A stretch of DNA of 18,191 nucleotides, taken from contig DASUCS010000164.1 in assembly GCA_036275935.1 (NCBI GenBank), forward strand, positions 1-18,191, written 5' to 3'. Within the stretch, counting starts at the first letter, position 1. Each line of letters starts with the position of its first letter. The translations under genes and the position numbers were made by a program. Shown in pieces: positions 1 to 8,040 of the stretch. The notes below the pieces were generated by a model. The model had not been told where the DNA came from. It saw only the letters and a program-made list of their open reading frames with translations, and ran no database searches. Source of the DNA: DASUCS01 sp036275935. GTDB taxonomy: Bacteria > Actinomycetota > Acidimicrobiia > Acidimicrobiales > JACDCH01.

Positions 1-28
1 CACACCGCAGAGTGCGCGAGGCCGGTGA

Positions 29-316
29 TCATCGCCAGTCGATCGTGACGCCGTCGGTGGCGTCGGGATGCTGCTCGAGCCACGAACGCGCGAACGGACA
101 CTTCGGTACGACGGTCAGATCCTCACGGCGGGCGCGATCGAGCGCGGCGCGCACGAGGCGTCCGCCGATACCACGTCCCGCGAGCTCGTCGGGCACTTCA
201 GTGTGGATCAACACGAAACGCGAGCCGTTGAGGTGGTACACGAGCTCACTCGTGTGACCGTCCTCCTCGATGACGAAGCGTTCTTCGTCGGCTCGATCGA
301 CGACGTCGCCCATCAC
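29..316 (-). CDS. Small GNAT-family N-acetyltransferase (COG2388/NATD1-like)
   Basis: A 95-residue protein resembling the short single-domain GCN5-related acetyltransferases of the COG2388/YjdJ/NATD1 group, which are thought to move an acetyl group from acetyl-CoA; the substrate is unknown. Visible signatures are the acetyl-CoA-binding loop RGIGGRLV (about residues 48-55), preceded by the beta strand FVLIHTEVP, and the group's C-terminal hallmark CPFARSWLEQHPD (about 73-85). The length matches the family's usual 90-110 residues. The start is GTG at 316, directly followed by an in-frame ATG at 313. The upstream thiolase-like gene stops at 315-313, so the two overlap by 4 bases (GTGA) or by 1 base if the ATG is used, which implies translational coupling. 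The acceptor may be a small molecule or protein; nothing here decides that. Confidence 0.85.
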   Translation of the reverse strand: MMGDVVDRADEERFVIEEDGHTSELVYHLNGSRFVLIHTEVPDELAGRGIGGRLVRAALDRARREDLTVVPKCPFARSWLEQHPDATDGVTIDWR

Positions 317-1779
317 ACGGGCTCGAGCGTCGTACCGATGAGCTCCTCCGTGGTCGCCCGCGCGAGGAGAGCAGGGTCGTTGCGTTTGGCGATCGCCCGC
401 GCACCATCGGTCGTGTCGACGATCGCGACGAGCTCCTTCGCGTCCTGACCGTCATACGTGACGGTGTATGCCGCGATCGTCGCGGGACCTTCGTAGCAGC
501 TGACGACGTCGACCGTGGCCGTCGCGGCGAGCGCTTCTTCGGCGAAGTCGCGAACGAGGGGCGGCTGGTCACCGGGCTCGTTGGCCCACACTGCGAGCCC
601 GGGTTTGGTGAGCATCCCACTGACGGTCGTGATCAGCCCCTCGCCCCGATGCTCGCGAAGCCGTTGGGCCATCGCCGCAGTTGCCTGCAGCACGAAGCTG
701 TTGAACGGTCCGCCGGCGAACGTCATCCCTCCGGTGATGGTGGGCGTGCCGTCGACCGGCAACCCGAGCTCGCGCTGCTGGACGCGCACTGCGAGCGGGA
801 AGCACGAGTACACCTCTTGGTGGTCGCACTCGGCGAGCGCGTGTCCGAGGTGCTCGGATGCTGCGTCGGCGAGGACCCGCATCGCCGGCCAGCGATGAAG
901 GTCCCGTCGCTTCGAGAGTGAGACGGACGCGCTGGACTCGATGCCGATCAGCGGGAAGAGCCAGCGCTCGCGGTCGATGCCGACACGCTCCGCGGCCTCG
1001 ACCGAGCACAGCAACAGCGCGGCCGCCTGGTCGACCGTCCACTGGCTGGCGTGCCACTTGCCGTACGGGAAGGCGAGGGGCCGGTTGCCGGGGCCGAGTT
1101 CGGCGAGCGCCGCGGGCTCGATCTTCATGGGAAACGCAGCGTCGGGATTCATGTGGGCCACGGCGTTGAACCGGGCACACAGCTCGGCGATCTCGCGCCG
1201 GTGTTCCTCGATCGTGATGCCGTCGCTGGCCCGCAGCGCCGACTCCATCAGCGCGTACTGCTCCACAGGCGCGTAGAGACCAGCTTCGATCTCGGGCATG
1301 GCGAGGAACTCACCCTGCGGCGTCTGGTGCATGTCAGGTTGCGCGCCCTGTTGGTCGATCTCTTCCGCCTCGCTTTCTCGGCGGAAGACCGTGCGGATGC
1401 CCTCGGCGTTGGCGGCGTGACTTCGTTGCGCAGCGCGTGCGGCGCGGGCCTTCGCTTCGGCGCCGACGACGAGTGCGACGTCGAGCTCACCGTCGATGAT
1501 GGCCGCGAGCGCCTGGTTGATCAGCGTCTGCTGCGGGATGCCGAGGTCGACGAGATGCGTGTGCGCGTCGGCGCCAATGCGTTCGGCGACGATCCGACCC
1601 GGGTCCGTGTAGGACCACGTGCCCCGGGGGACCGCGACGCGCTGCACCGCGCGCAGGATGTCGGTGTTGCCGGCGTCCCTCGCCGCCGCCTCTGTGGCTC
1701 GCACCATGAGCTCGACTGCTTCGGCGTCGTCGTACGACGTGCCCACGCCGACGAGGATCGGGGTCCGTGGTCCCAGCAC
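313..1779 (-). CDS. Thiolase-like protein (TLP1-type), catalytic residues apparently lost
   Basis: A 488-residue thiolase-superfamily protein usually annotated as acetyl-CoA acetyltransferase. The fold shows in the opening PRTPILVGVG, in AAIIDGELDVALVVGAE (about 92-108) and in the late GG..GGP block (350-358). By my manual alignment the active-site residues are gone: the nucleophilic Cys falls at Gly80, the NEAF motif reads YSCF (324-327), the His of GHP is Gly357, and the second Cys (CxG) is Val386. An extra C-terminal segment (about 405-488) matches the extra domain of mycobacterial thiolase-like protein type 1, described as a non-classical CoA-binding protein (from memory). It is therefore probably not a working thiolase but a CoA-ester-binding protein or an enzyme with different chemistry. 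The GTG start at 1779 has AGGAG directly abutting it, too close to serve as a ribosome site, whereas a -10-like TAGACA lies six bases upstream, so a leaderless start is plausible. Confidence 0.85.
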   Translation of the reverse strand: MLGPRTPILVGVGTSYDDAEAVELMVRATEAAARDAGNTDILRAVQRVAVPRGTWSYTDPGRIVAERIGADAHTHLVDLGIPQQTLINQALAAIIDGELDVALVVGAEAKARAARAAQRSHAANAEGIRTVFRRESEAEEIDQQGAQPDMHQTPQGEFLAMPEIEAGLYAPVEQYALMESALRASDGITIEEHRREIAELCARFNAVAHMNPDAAFPMKIEPAALAELGPGNRPLAFPYGKWHASQWTVDQAAALLLCSVEAAERVGIDRERWLFPLIGIESSASVSLSKRRDLHRWPAMRVLADAASEHLGHALAECDHQEVYSCFPLAVRVQQRELGLPVDGTPTITGGMTFAGGPFNSFVLQATAAMAQRLREHRGEGLITTVSGMLTKPGLAVWANEPGDQPPLVRDFAEEALAATATVDVVSCYEGPATIAAYTVTYDGQDAKELVAIVDTTDGARAIAKRNDPALLARATTEELIGTTLEPV

Positions 1780-1785
1780 CTCCTG

Positions 1786-1821
1786 TGTCTACCGCGGTCG
1801 GACGTCGGCGGCCCATACGCT
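1786..1821. promoter_or_regulatory. Candidate back-to-back promoters in a 51 bp divergent gap
   Basis: Only 51 bases separate the GTG of the thiolase-like gene (1779, minus) from the ATG of the EEP hydrolase (1831, plus). On the minus strand TAGACA (1791-1786) sits six bases before the GTG. On the plus strand TACGCT (1816-1821), a TANNNT match, sits nine bases before the ATG. The two promoters would overlap, so their expression may be mutually exclusive or co-regulated. No convincing -35 hexamers are visible, and neither gene has a well-placed Shine-Dalgarno site. Confidence 0.35.
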
Positions 1822-1830
1822 CGGACCAGG

Positions 1831-2580
1831 ATGCAATCGATCAGCGTGGCGTCGTTCAACCTGCACTGGGGTCGGCGCCCGAAGGTGTACACGCCGTTCG
1901 ACGTCGTGGACGCCTGCCGCGAGCTCGATGCCGACCTGCTCGGGCTGCAGGAGGTGTGGAGACCTGACGGCGAGCGGAGCGTGGCCGACGAGGTTGCGTC
2001 CGCGCTCGGGTACGACGTCCATCACTGCTGGACCGGACGCGCCATCGTCGATCCGAAGTGCCACCTCCTCGCGCGTGCGCACGAGCCGGTCGGCGACGGC
2101 GACTGGGGTCACGCGCTCCTGTCGCGCGTACCGCACGGCCCGGTGGTCGAGCATCGGCTACGAGGCTTCGTGCGTGATCCCGTGGACCGAGCCGTCGTCA
2201 CGACCGAGGTTCCCCTCGACGCCGGCAACGTGACGGTGTGCGTGTCGCACTTCCCGCACCTCGAACACTTCTCACCACTGTTGCGTTGGCGACTCCGTGG
2301 TGTGGTGCCGGATGTGCATCAGCCGGGCGTGCTCATGGGTGACTTGAACATGTGGCGATGGGTCGCCCGGTTCGTGCTCCCGGGGTGGCGCGACACGGTG
2401 CGCGGCGCGACGTGGCCGGCGCCGAGGCCGTTCTTCGAGATCGACCACGTGCTCGCGACGCCGTCAGTCGACGCCACTGACGCGGAAGTCGTGCGTGCGG
2501 GGCACTCCGACCACTTCCCGATCAGAGCGCGCGTGTCGCTCGCCACTACTGGCGATCAGCAGCCGCGATCGCGGCGGTGA
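1831..2580 (+). CDS. Endonuclease/exonuclease/phosphatase (EEP) family hydrolase
   Basis: A 249-residue metal-dependent phosphoesterase of the DNase I / exonuclease III / sphingomyelinase fold. The diagnostic motifs appear in order: SFNLHW with Asn10; LLGLQEVW with metal-ligand Glu41; VSHFPH with His140; the metal-binding GDLNMW with Asp171 and Asn173; EIDHVL (203-208); and the C-terminal SDHFPI with catalytic Asp227-His228. There is no signal peptide, so the protein is probably cytoplasmic. The substrate could be a nucleic acid, phospholipid or phosphorylated metabolite; the sequence does not say. Homologues normally begin at the first beta strand (here ISVASFNLHW), so ATG 1831 is right and the longer open frame upstream is the antisense of the thiolase-like gene. 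The last 35 bases overlap the convergent helicase gene. Confidence 0.88.
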   Translation: MQSISVASFNLHWGRRPKVYTPFDVVDACRELDADLLGLQEVWRPDGERSVADEVASALGYDVHHCWTGRAIVDPKCHLLARAHEPVGDGDWGHALLSRVPHGPVVEHRLRGFVRDPVDRAVVTTEVPLDAGNVTVCVSHFPHLEHFSPLLRWRLRGVVPDVHQPGVLMGDLNMWRWVARFVLPGWRDTVRGATWPAPRPFFEIDHVLATPSVDATDAEVVRAGHSDHFPIRARVSLATTGDQQPRSRR

Positions 2581-5500
2581 GGACCTCCACGATGCGTGGG
2601 CCTCGGCGCTTGAACCCGAGCTCACGCATCAGTTCGGTGAGTGTCTCTTCTTCCGTGCGCAGCAACGTGTCTGACTCGATCCACTTCACCATGGTCACGA
2701 GCTCGGGCATCGAGTAATCGCCGATCGGGAGTCCGGAACGCACGCGGGGGCGCGGCCCGCGTCGGACAGTCGTCGATGCTGCGATGGGCGCGCTCGCCGT
2801 CGCGACAGCCGCTGGTCCCGCATCCGCGGCGGCGACCGCCGAGTCGTACGCCGCCTTGGCGCGCGCCACCTCGGTCTCCCGTGAACGGAACCAGTCGAAG
2901 GACCAGATGCGGTGGAATCGCCAACCGAGTCGCTCGAGATGCTGTTGGCGGAGCCGATCCCGATCGCGTGCGGTCTGCGCGGAGTGGTAGGTCGCACCGT
3001 CGCACTCGATGGCGAGCACCATCTCGCCCGGTTTCGTCGGATGCTCGGCGGCGTAGTCGATCCAGTAACCGGAGCAGCCGTATTGCGCGACGACCGGTAT
3101 TCCGGCGGCCGTCAGCTGGTCGCGTACGTCGATCTCGAACGGGTTGAGCGGCGGCTTCTCCATCACCATGTTGCCGAGCGACGCACCGGAGCTCTCGGCG
3201 TACTCGAGGTACCGCTTCAGCATCCGGGCGCCTTCGGCGTTGAGCCGGTTCGGATCCATGTCGGCCGAGGCGAACGACGACACCACCGTCATGCGGCGCC
3301 GGGCGCGGGTGATGGCGACGTTGAGGCGGCGCTCGCCGCCCTCCTGGTTGATCGGCCCGAACCGGTACTGCATCCGTCCGTCGGCCGACTTCCCGTAGCC
3401 GACCGACAGGATGATCGCGTCGCGCTCGTCACCCTGCACCCGTTCGAGGTTCTTGATGAACACCGGCTCCTTGCCGCCGAGCGCATCAGGTCCTTGCTCG
3501 AGGAACCGATCGAGCGTGCGATCGCTCGCGCGGCGCAGCCGCAGCGTCTCCGAGATGCGCTCGGCGTGCTTGATGCCCATGGCGATGATGCCGAGGCTCT
3601 CAGCAGGTCGTTGCTGCACGTGTTCGGCGACGAGCTCGACGACCCGCTCGACCTCGTTCGTGACCGAGAGCTCCTGGCCAGCCGTGTTCGATTGATCGAC
3701 GAGCACGTGACGGACGCAATCGGCGCCGTACACGCCGGGAAAGGTCGTGAGCGTCCAGTCGTACAACGACGGCTGCGCGTTGGAGAAGGCGATGAGGCGT
3801 TCGTCGCGCGAGCGGTAGTGCCACTGCAGCGTCTTGGTGCCCTTCGGCGGCGGAAGGAGCGCGCCGAGCACGTCGAGCACCGACTCGAGGCCGGTGGTCA
3901 GTGCGAGGCTGGCCCCCTCGATCTGATCGTCCTCTTCGTCGTCTGTGTCGTCGTCACTCGTGGTCGTGGCGAAGAAGCTCGTCGGCGGCAGCTGCTTCGT
4001 GTCGCCGGCGACGACCGCCCGATCGGCCCGCAACAATGCGCCCACGGCATCCGACGGAGTGACCTGCGACGCCTCGTCGAAGATCACGACGTCGAAGCAC
4101 CGCTGCGCGGGGAGCAGCTGCGCAACGACGAGCGGGCTCATGGCCCAGCACGGCTTCAACCCGCTCAGCACGTTCGGTGCGGCTTGGAACAGATCCCGTA
4201 CCGGCAGGTGCTTGCGCTTCAGTCGCGCTTGGTGCTCGACGACATCGGACTCGGCGGGGAACTGGTCGCGCAGCTGGGTGATCCGCTCGGCGACATCGCG
4301 CCTGATGCGCGGAACCGCGTCGCGCAGGTGCTGCGCGTCGCTGGTCTGGAACTCGCTCTCGATCTCGTGCAGCGCCTTGCCGTCGAACGCGCCGACCTGA
4401 GGATCGGTCGCCGCGACGCGCTCGTAGATGCTCATCAGCCACGCCCACCGCACTGCCGCGACGGCGTCGTCGGGACCGAGACGACGGCGCTGCAGCTCAG
4501 CGAGAGCGTCACCGAACCCACGCGCGACGAGGGCATCGGACAGGCGCCGCAGCTCCGGAAGCCGATTCAGCGTTGCCTGGTCGCCCAGCAGTGCGGTGAG
4601 CAGTCCGGCGATGACGTCAGCGCTGGTCGTCGTGAGGCCGGGACGCCCGAGTGTTGTCTCGAGCTTGGCGATGTCCGCCTTCAGGCTCTCCAACGCGGCC
4701 CGCGCCTCGTCCAGACGGTCGGGCACCGAGGGCGGACGTCCGTTGGTGGACATCGCTGCCCAGCGGGTCTGCACAGCCGCGGCGTCGACGGCGGCCGCGT
4801 GCAGCGCGTGGGGCTTGGCGCCGTGATCGCGTGCCTGCGCCCGGGCCGCCTTGAGCGCCCGCCGGTAGTGACCGTTCGTCAGCCGAGCGAAGAATCGTCC
4901 TACTGCGCCGCGTTGCGCGGGCGCGAGTCCTTCGACCATGGGATCGAGCGGCTCGGCAAACACCGTTGGCTCGAAGAACGCGAGCGCGGCTGCGGCTCCG
5001 GACACGAGCTGCAGCAACGCGTCCCACTCAGCTGGTTGCGATCCTGTCCGCAACCCGCAGCCATCGGCGACGTACTGCATCCACCCCGACGTGTTCGGCA
5101 ACGTCGTCGACGACATGGTCTGCACGAGCGCGAGTGCAGTCTGCACGTCCTCGGGCCGCGAGATCGCGCCTGTGGCGAACGCCGACGCCCACGTCGAGCC
5201 CGATTGATCGAGGGTGAACCCGCCGAGCTGTGCGAACGATCGCACGTCTTCACCCGCGGCACGAGCGTCGTCGTTGGTGACGGCCTCGAGCGCAGGCGAA
5301 CGCAGTCGCGTGTCGATGCGGGCGTTGTTGCCGATGCCGGCCACCTCGACCGCGACGTCGTAGACGGTGACACCCCATGGCATCCGGATTGCGTGCAACG
5401 CCGCGCAGTGCGCCACGAGCGCGCTGCGACGGCGCACGAGGATGTCGTCGGTCGCGCGCGTGTCCGGCAGCGCGATCGACCCGGCATCGGCCAGCCCTTT

Positions 5501-6601
5501 GGCGAGGTCCTGCGCGAGCCGCTTGCGTGAGCCCGCGCCCTCGTGAAGGTCGAGCACGAGATCACCGAGGCCGACATGGTTCAGGCGATCGAGCACCGCA
5601 TCGATGGCGGCGCGCTTCTCGGCGACGAACAACGACTTCTTGCCGCGGGCGCTGAGCGTGGCGATGAGGTTCGCGATGGTCTGGCTCTTGCCCGTGCCCG
5701 GCGGACCTTCGATGACGAGATCGCCGCCGGCCACGACGGAATTGATGACGAAGCTCTGGCTGCTGTCCGCGTCGAGGACGAGGAACTCGTCCGTCGGTAC
5801 GACGGTGTCGGGAAGGTCCGCGGCGATGTCGGCGTAGCGGCCGCGCACCGTCACTCGCGCCAGCTCGTCGCCCGCGATGGCCGCGATGAGATCGTGAGCG
5901 GCCAGCGCGCCGGACGCCATCGCCGCCTCGAGGTCCTTGACCATCGGCAGCTTGGCGTAGGAGAAGTTGCCCAGCACCGTGCGCGGGGTGATGGCGAACT
6001 TCGGCACGGTTGTCGCCGCGCTCACCAGCAGATCGAAGGCCGGCCCGGGATCGACCCTCTCGCCGCTCACGATCGCGTCCTCGAGTTGCTCGGCGGCCAC
6101 CGTCACCTGGTAGTCGTGCGCCAGCAGGTGCAGCAGCGTCGGGTTGGCTTCCCAGTCGTCGGTGAGCGCGACCTCGAAGTCCTCCTCGGCGCCGCCGCGC
6201 GGGGTGAGGTTGGCCTGGCACAGCAACACCGGCGCAGCGGGTGTCGCCGCGGAGCTCGGGTTCTCCCACGTGGCCGTGCCCCATGCCAGGAACAGCGTGC
6301 GCAGGCCGCGCTCCTCGAAGTTCTCGGTCGCCTTGCGGCGAATCGTCCGGGCCCGCTTCGCCGCGTCACCCAGCGCGTCGGTGTCGGGCACGAGCGCGCT
6401 GAGGCGCACCGCGTTGCCGGCGAGCAGTTGTTCGAGCGCCGCCGCATCGACGCCCGGCGCGCCGAGGTCGAACGTGCCGGCGCGGAGATCTCGGTAGTAG
6501 AGGAGCGTGTTGCGGGCGCCGAGATCGATCAGCTGGCCCGTCCACGTCTTGGCCGCCCGCTCTACGAGGAGGGTGCGGGCCTCGGGGCCGCCGTCGGTCA
6601 T
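2546..6601 (-). CDS. DUF4011-type superfamily 1 helicase fused to a Vsr-like endonuclease
   Basis: A 1351-residue multidomain protein, probably a nucleic-acid helicase-nuclease that attacks foreign DNA. An N-terminal DUF4011-like region (about 15-165; TWTGQLIDLGARNTLL) precedes an SF1 helicase core: Walker A GPPGTGKS (299-306); a roughly 530-residue insertion; Walker B FDEAS (841-845); GDTKQLPPT (866-874); HYRSRD (928-933); VQGDERD (1055-1061); and NVAITRARRR (1094-1103). A DUF559/Vsr-like PD-(D/E)XK nuclease follows (about 1153-1250), with IDYA (1181-1184), AIECDGATYH (1197-1206) and LGWRFHRIWS. The tail (about 1290-1351) ends in the LGFKRRGPRI block often seen in such proteins. An acidic patch lies at 883-893. 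The DUF4011-helicase-Vsr architecture has been catalogued as a single-gene antiviral defence type (recalled, not searched). No methylase or other partner lies beside it. A -10-like CAGGCT sits six bases before the ATG, and no clear ribosome site is seen. Confidence 0.88.
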   Translation of the reverse strand: MTDGGPEARTLLVERAAKTWTGQLIDLGARNTLLYYRDLRAGTFDLGAPGVDAAALEQLLAGNAVRLSALVPDTDALGDAAKRARTIRRKATENFEERGLRTLFLAWGTATWENPSSAATPAAPVLLCQANLTPRGGAEEDFEVALTDDWEANPTLLHLLAHDYQVTVAAEQLEDAIVSGERVDPGPAFDLLVSAATTVPKFAITPRTVLGNFSYAKLPMVKDLEAAMASGALAAHDLIAAIAGDELARVTVRGRYADIAADLPDTVVPTDEFLVLDADSSQSFVINSVVAGGDLVIEGPPGTGKSQTIANLIATLSARGKKSLFVAEKRAAIDAVLDRLNHVGLGDLVLDLHEGAGSRKRLAQDLAKGLADAGSIALPDTRATDDILVRRRSALVAHCAALHAIRMPWGVTVYDVAVEVAGIGNNARIDTRLRSPALEAVTNDDARAAGEDVRSFAQLGGFTLDQSGSTWASAFATGAISRPEDVQTALALVQTMSSTTLPNTSGWMQYVADGCGLRTGSQPAEWDALLQLVSGAAAALAFFEPTVFAEPLDPMVEGLAPAQRGAVGRFFARLTNGHYRRALKAARAQARDHGAKPHALHAAAVDAAAVQTRWAAMSTNGRPPSVPDRLDEARAALESLKADIAKLETTLGRPGLTTTSADVIAGLLTALLGDQATLNRLPELRRLSDALVARGFGDALAELQRRRLGPDDAVAAVRWAWLMSIYERVAATDPQVGAFDGKALHEIESEFQTSDAQHLRDAVPRIRRDVAERITQLRDQFPAESDVVEHQARLKRKHLPVRDLFQAAPNVLSGLKPCWAMSPLVVAQLLPAQRCFDVVIFDEASQVTPSDAVGALLRADRAVVAGDTKQLPPTSFFATTTSDDDTDDEEDDQIEGASLALTTGLESVLDVLGALLPPPKGTKTLQWHYRSRDERLIAFSNAQPSLYDWTLTTFPGVYGADCVRHVLVDQSNTAGQELSVTNEVERVVELVAEHVQQRPAESLGIIAMGIKHAERISETLRLRRASDRTLDRFLEQGPDALGGKEPVFIKNLERVQGDERDAIILSVGYGKSADGRMQYRFGPINQEGGERRLNVAITRARRRMTVVSSFASADMDPNRLNAEGARMLKRYLEYAESSGASLGNMVMEKPPLNPFEIDVRDQLTAAGIPVVAQYGCSGYWIDYAAEHPTKPGEMVLAIECDGATYHSAQTARDRDRLRQQHLERLGWRFHRIWSFDWFRSRETEVARAKAAYDSAVAAADAGPAAVATASAPIAASTTVRRGPRPRVRSGLPIGDYSMPELVTMVKWIESDTLLRTEEETLTELMRELGFKRRGPRIVEVLTAAIAAADRQ

Positions 6602-6607
6602 CGGCAG

Positions 6608-6613
6608 AGCCTG
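6608..6613 (-). promoter_or_regulatory. Possible leaderless -10 element for the helicase-nuclease gene
   Basis: CAGGCT on the minus strand lies six bases before the helicase ATG (6601), the spacing expected if transcription begins at the start codon. It keeps A2 and T6 of the -10 consensus but not T1, and no -35 is apparent. Upstream, GGATC (6618-6622) and GATCC (6633-6637) form a short inverted repeat with a 10-base gap. That repeat could be an operator in this 88 bp divergent gap, or chance. Confidence 0.25.
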
Positions 6614-6678
6614 ACATGGATCCCTCGGAGTAGATCCGTGGTGACGCCCGGCGTCGTACGAGTGACACCAACGATCGT

Positions 6679-6686
6679 GGGAGGGG
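6679..6686 (+). promoter_or_regulatory. Strong ribosome binding site of the SnoaL-like gene
   Basis: GGGAGGGG, close to the ATG at 6690, is a strong purine-rich Shine-Dalgarno stretch and fixes that start. It contrasts with several genes in this window that lack any ribosome site. Confidence 0.55.
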
Positions 6687-6689
6687 CAG

Positions 6690-7103
6690 ATGTCAGCAGA
6701 GAACGAGGCGGTGGTCCGGCGCTTCTACGAGCAGATGTGCAACGAGCGCAAGAACGAGCTCGCGGGCGAGCTGTTCACCGAGGATCACATCATGCACGAC
6801 CCCCAGGTTCCGGCCGGGGCCGGTCCGCAGGGCATGGTCGACGTCGTGTCCGTGTACCAGAAGGGCGTCGAGGGTCACTGGGGGATCGAGGAGCTGTTCT
6901 CCGCCGATGACCGCGTGATCGTGCGCTGGACCGGTTCCGGCACCCATGTCGGCGAGGTGAACGGCATCCCGGCCACCGGCAAGAAGATCGCCGTCGACGC
7001 GATCAGCATCCATCAGGTCCGCGACGGCAAGATCGCCGAGTCGTGGGAGGTCTGGGACACTCTCGGCTTCCTGCAGCAGCTGGGCGTGGTCCCCGCCGCC
7101 TGA
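6690..7103 (+). CDS. SnoaL-like / ester cyclase-type NTF2-fold protein
   Basis: A 137-residue single-domain protein of the SnoaL-like polyketide cyclase / NTF2 superfamily. Typical features are the N-terminal helix NEAVVRRFYEQMCN (about 5-18), the pocket segment FTEDHIMHDPQ (29-39), RWTGSGTHVGE (79-89), NGIPATGKKI (91-100) and the closing IHQVRDGKIAESWEVWDTLGFLQQLG (107-132). Members of this fold act as cyclases, isomerases, epoxide hydrolases or ligand-binding proteins on small hydrophobic molecules. His33, His36 and Asp37 line the usual pocket region, but they do not identify a reaction. It is divergent from the helicase gene, and the SGNH hydrolase gene starts 37 bases downstream on the same strand, so the two may be cotranscribed without an obvious functional link. 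Confidence 0.85.
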   Translation: MSAENEAVVRRFYEQMCNERKNELAGELFTEDHIMHDPQVPAGAGPQGMVDVVSVYQKGVEGHWGIEELFSADDRVIVRWTGSGTHVGEVNGIPATGKKIAVDAISIHQVRDGKIAESWEVWDTLGFLQQLGVVPAA

Positions 7104-7140
7104 CGCAGGTCTGTCGCCGGTCCACGGCGAAGCAGATGGC

Positions 7141-8040
7141 GTGCCATCTCGCCGTCTGCGCCGTCGGCTGCTTGCCGCACTCGTCGTCCTCGCCGGAGCG
7201 CTCAGCGTCGGCCTCCCGGCGCCGGCCGACTCGGCACCCGCGCCGATCTACGTCGCCCTCGGCGACTCCTACGCCGCCGGGCCGGTCATCCCGCTCTATG
7301 CCAAGCCCTGGGGTTGCCTGAAGTCCACCAACAACTACGCCAACATGCTGGCGTCGAAGTACTCGCTGACGTTGCGCGATGCGACGTGCAGCGGCGCCGA
7401 GACCGGCGACATGACCAGTCCGCAGGGAGTGTCGCCCGACGGACCCAACCCCCCACAGCTCAACAGCCTCAGCGCGGACGTGTCGCTCGTGACGCTGCAG
7501 ATCGGCGGCAACGACATCGGCTTCGGCGGCATCGCCCAGACGTGCGCGCAGGCCGCGTTCGCCCAGCAGAGCTGCGAGAGTCAGTACGTCAAGAACGGTG
7601 ACGACGAACTGCGCGACCGCATCGCCGCAACCGGTCCGAAGGTGGCGGCGGTGATCCAGGAGATCCACACGCGGGCACCGTCGGCAAACGTGCTCGTGCT
7701 CGGCTATCCCGGCATCTTCGAGTTCGGACCGACGGCCTCGTGCCCCGCGATGCTCGTCGGTGAAGGTGACGCGTTGTACTTGCGCGGTATCCAAGAAGCG
7801 CTCAACGGGATGATCGCGGACCAGGCCGCGGCGAACGGCGCGACCTACGTCGACGTGTACACGCCGAGCGCGGGAAAGACGGCGTGTGACTTGCCGGTGC
7901 TGCGCTGGATCGAGCCGATCGTGCCCGTCAACGCCGCCGCTCCGATCCACCCCAACATCAACGGCATGGCCGGGATGGCCGGCGAGGTCGCCCGCGCCGC
8001 CGGGCTTCCGTCAGGTTCGAGCGGCCTTCCACTTCCGTAG
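7141..8040 (+). CDS. Secreted SGNH/GDSL hydrolase (SEST-like)
   Basis: A 299-residue exported esterase or lipase of the SGNH superfamily, close in pattern to the Streptomyces SEST-like group. The N-terminus is a signal peptide: an Arg-rich start, a hydrophobic stretch LLAALVVLAGALSVGL (about 10-25) and likely cleavage after ADSA (about 29-32). Block I is ALGDSYAAGP with nucleophile Ser43, the oxyanion residue Asn124 is in IGGNDIGF (121-128), and the catalytic His270 is in PIHPN. The usual Asp before the His is not evident (AAPIH), as in SEST relatives where a backbone carbonyl assists. Six cysteines (59, 83, 135, 145, 201, 249) could make the three disulfides typical of the group. GTG at 7141 is the only start that keeps the whole signal peptide in frame. 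The substrate is likely an acyl ester outside the cell. Its 3' end overlaps the convergent DUF1992 gene by 30 bases. Confidence 0.88.
   Translation: MPSRRLRRRLLAALVVLAGALSVGLPAPADSAPAPIYVALGDSYAAGPVIPLYAKPWGCLKSTNNYANMLASKYSLTLRDATCSGAETGDMTSPQGVSPDGPNPPQLNSLSADVSLVTLQIGGNDIGFGGIAQTCAQAAFAQQSCESQYVKNGDDELRDRIAATGPKVAAVIQEIHTRAPSANVLVLGYPGIFEFGPTASCPAMLVGEGDALYLRGIQEALNGMIADQAAANGATYVDVYTPSAGKTACDLPVLRWIEPIVPVNAAAPIHPNINGMAGMAGEVARAAGLPSGSSGLPLP

Noticed and set aside
1051..1830. N-terminal extension of the EEP hydrolase frame
   Set aside because: The added 260 residues are antisense to the thiolase-like gene, and EEP homologues start at the first strand near ATG 1831.
2912..5530. An 872-codon open frame on the plus strand opposite the helicase gene
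   Set aside because: It is the antisense of a gene with clear helicase and nuclease motifs. High GC makes long antisense frames common, and its translation is Arg/Leu/Val/Glu-rich with no recognisable domain.
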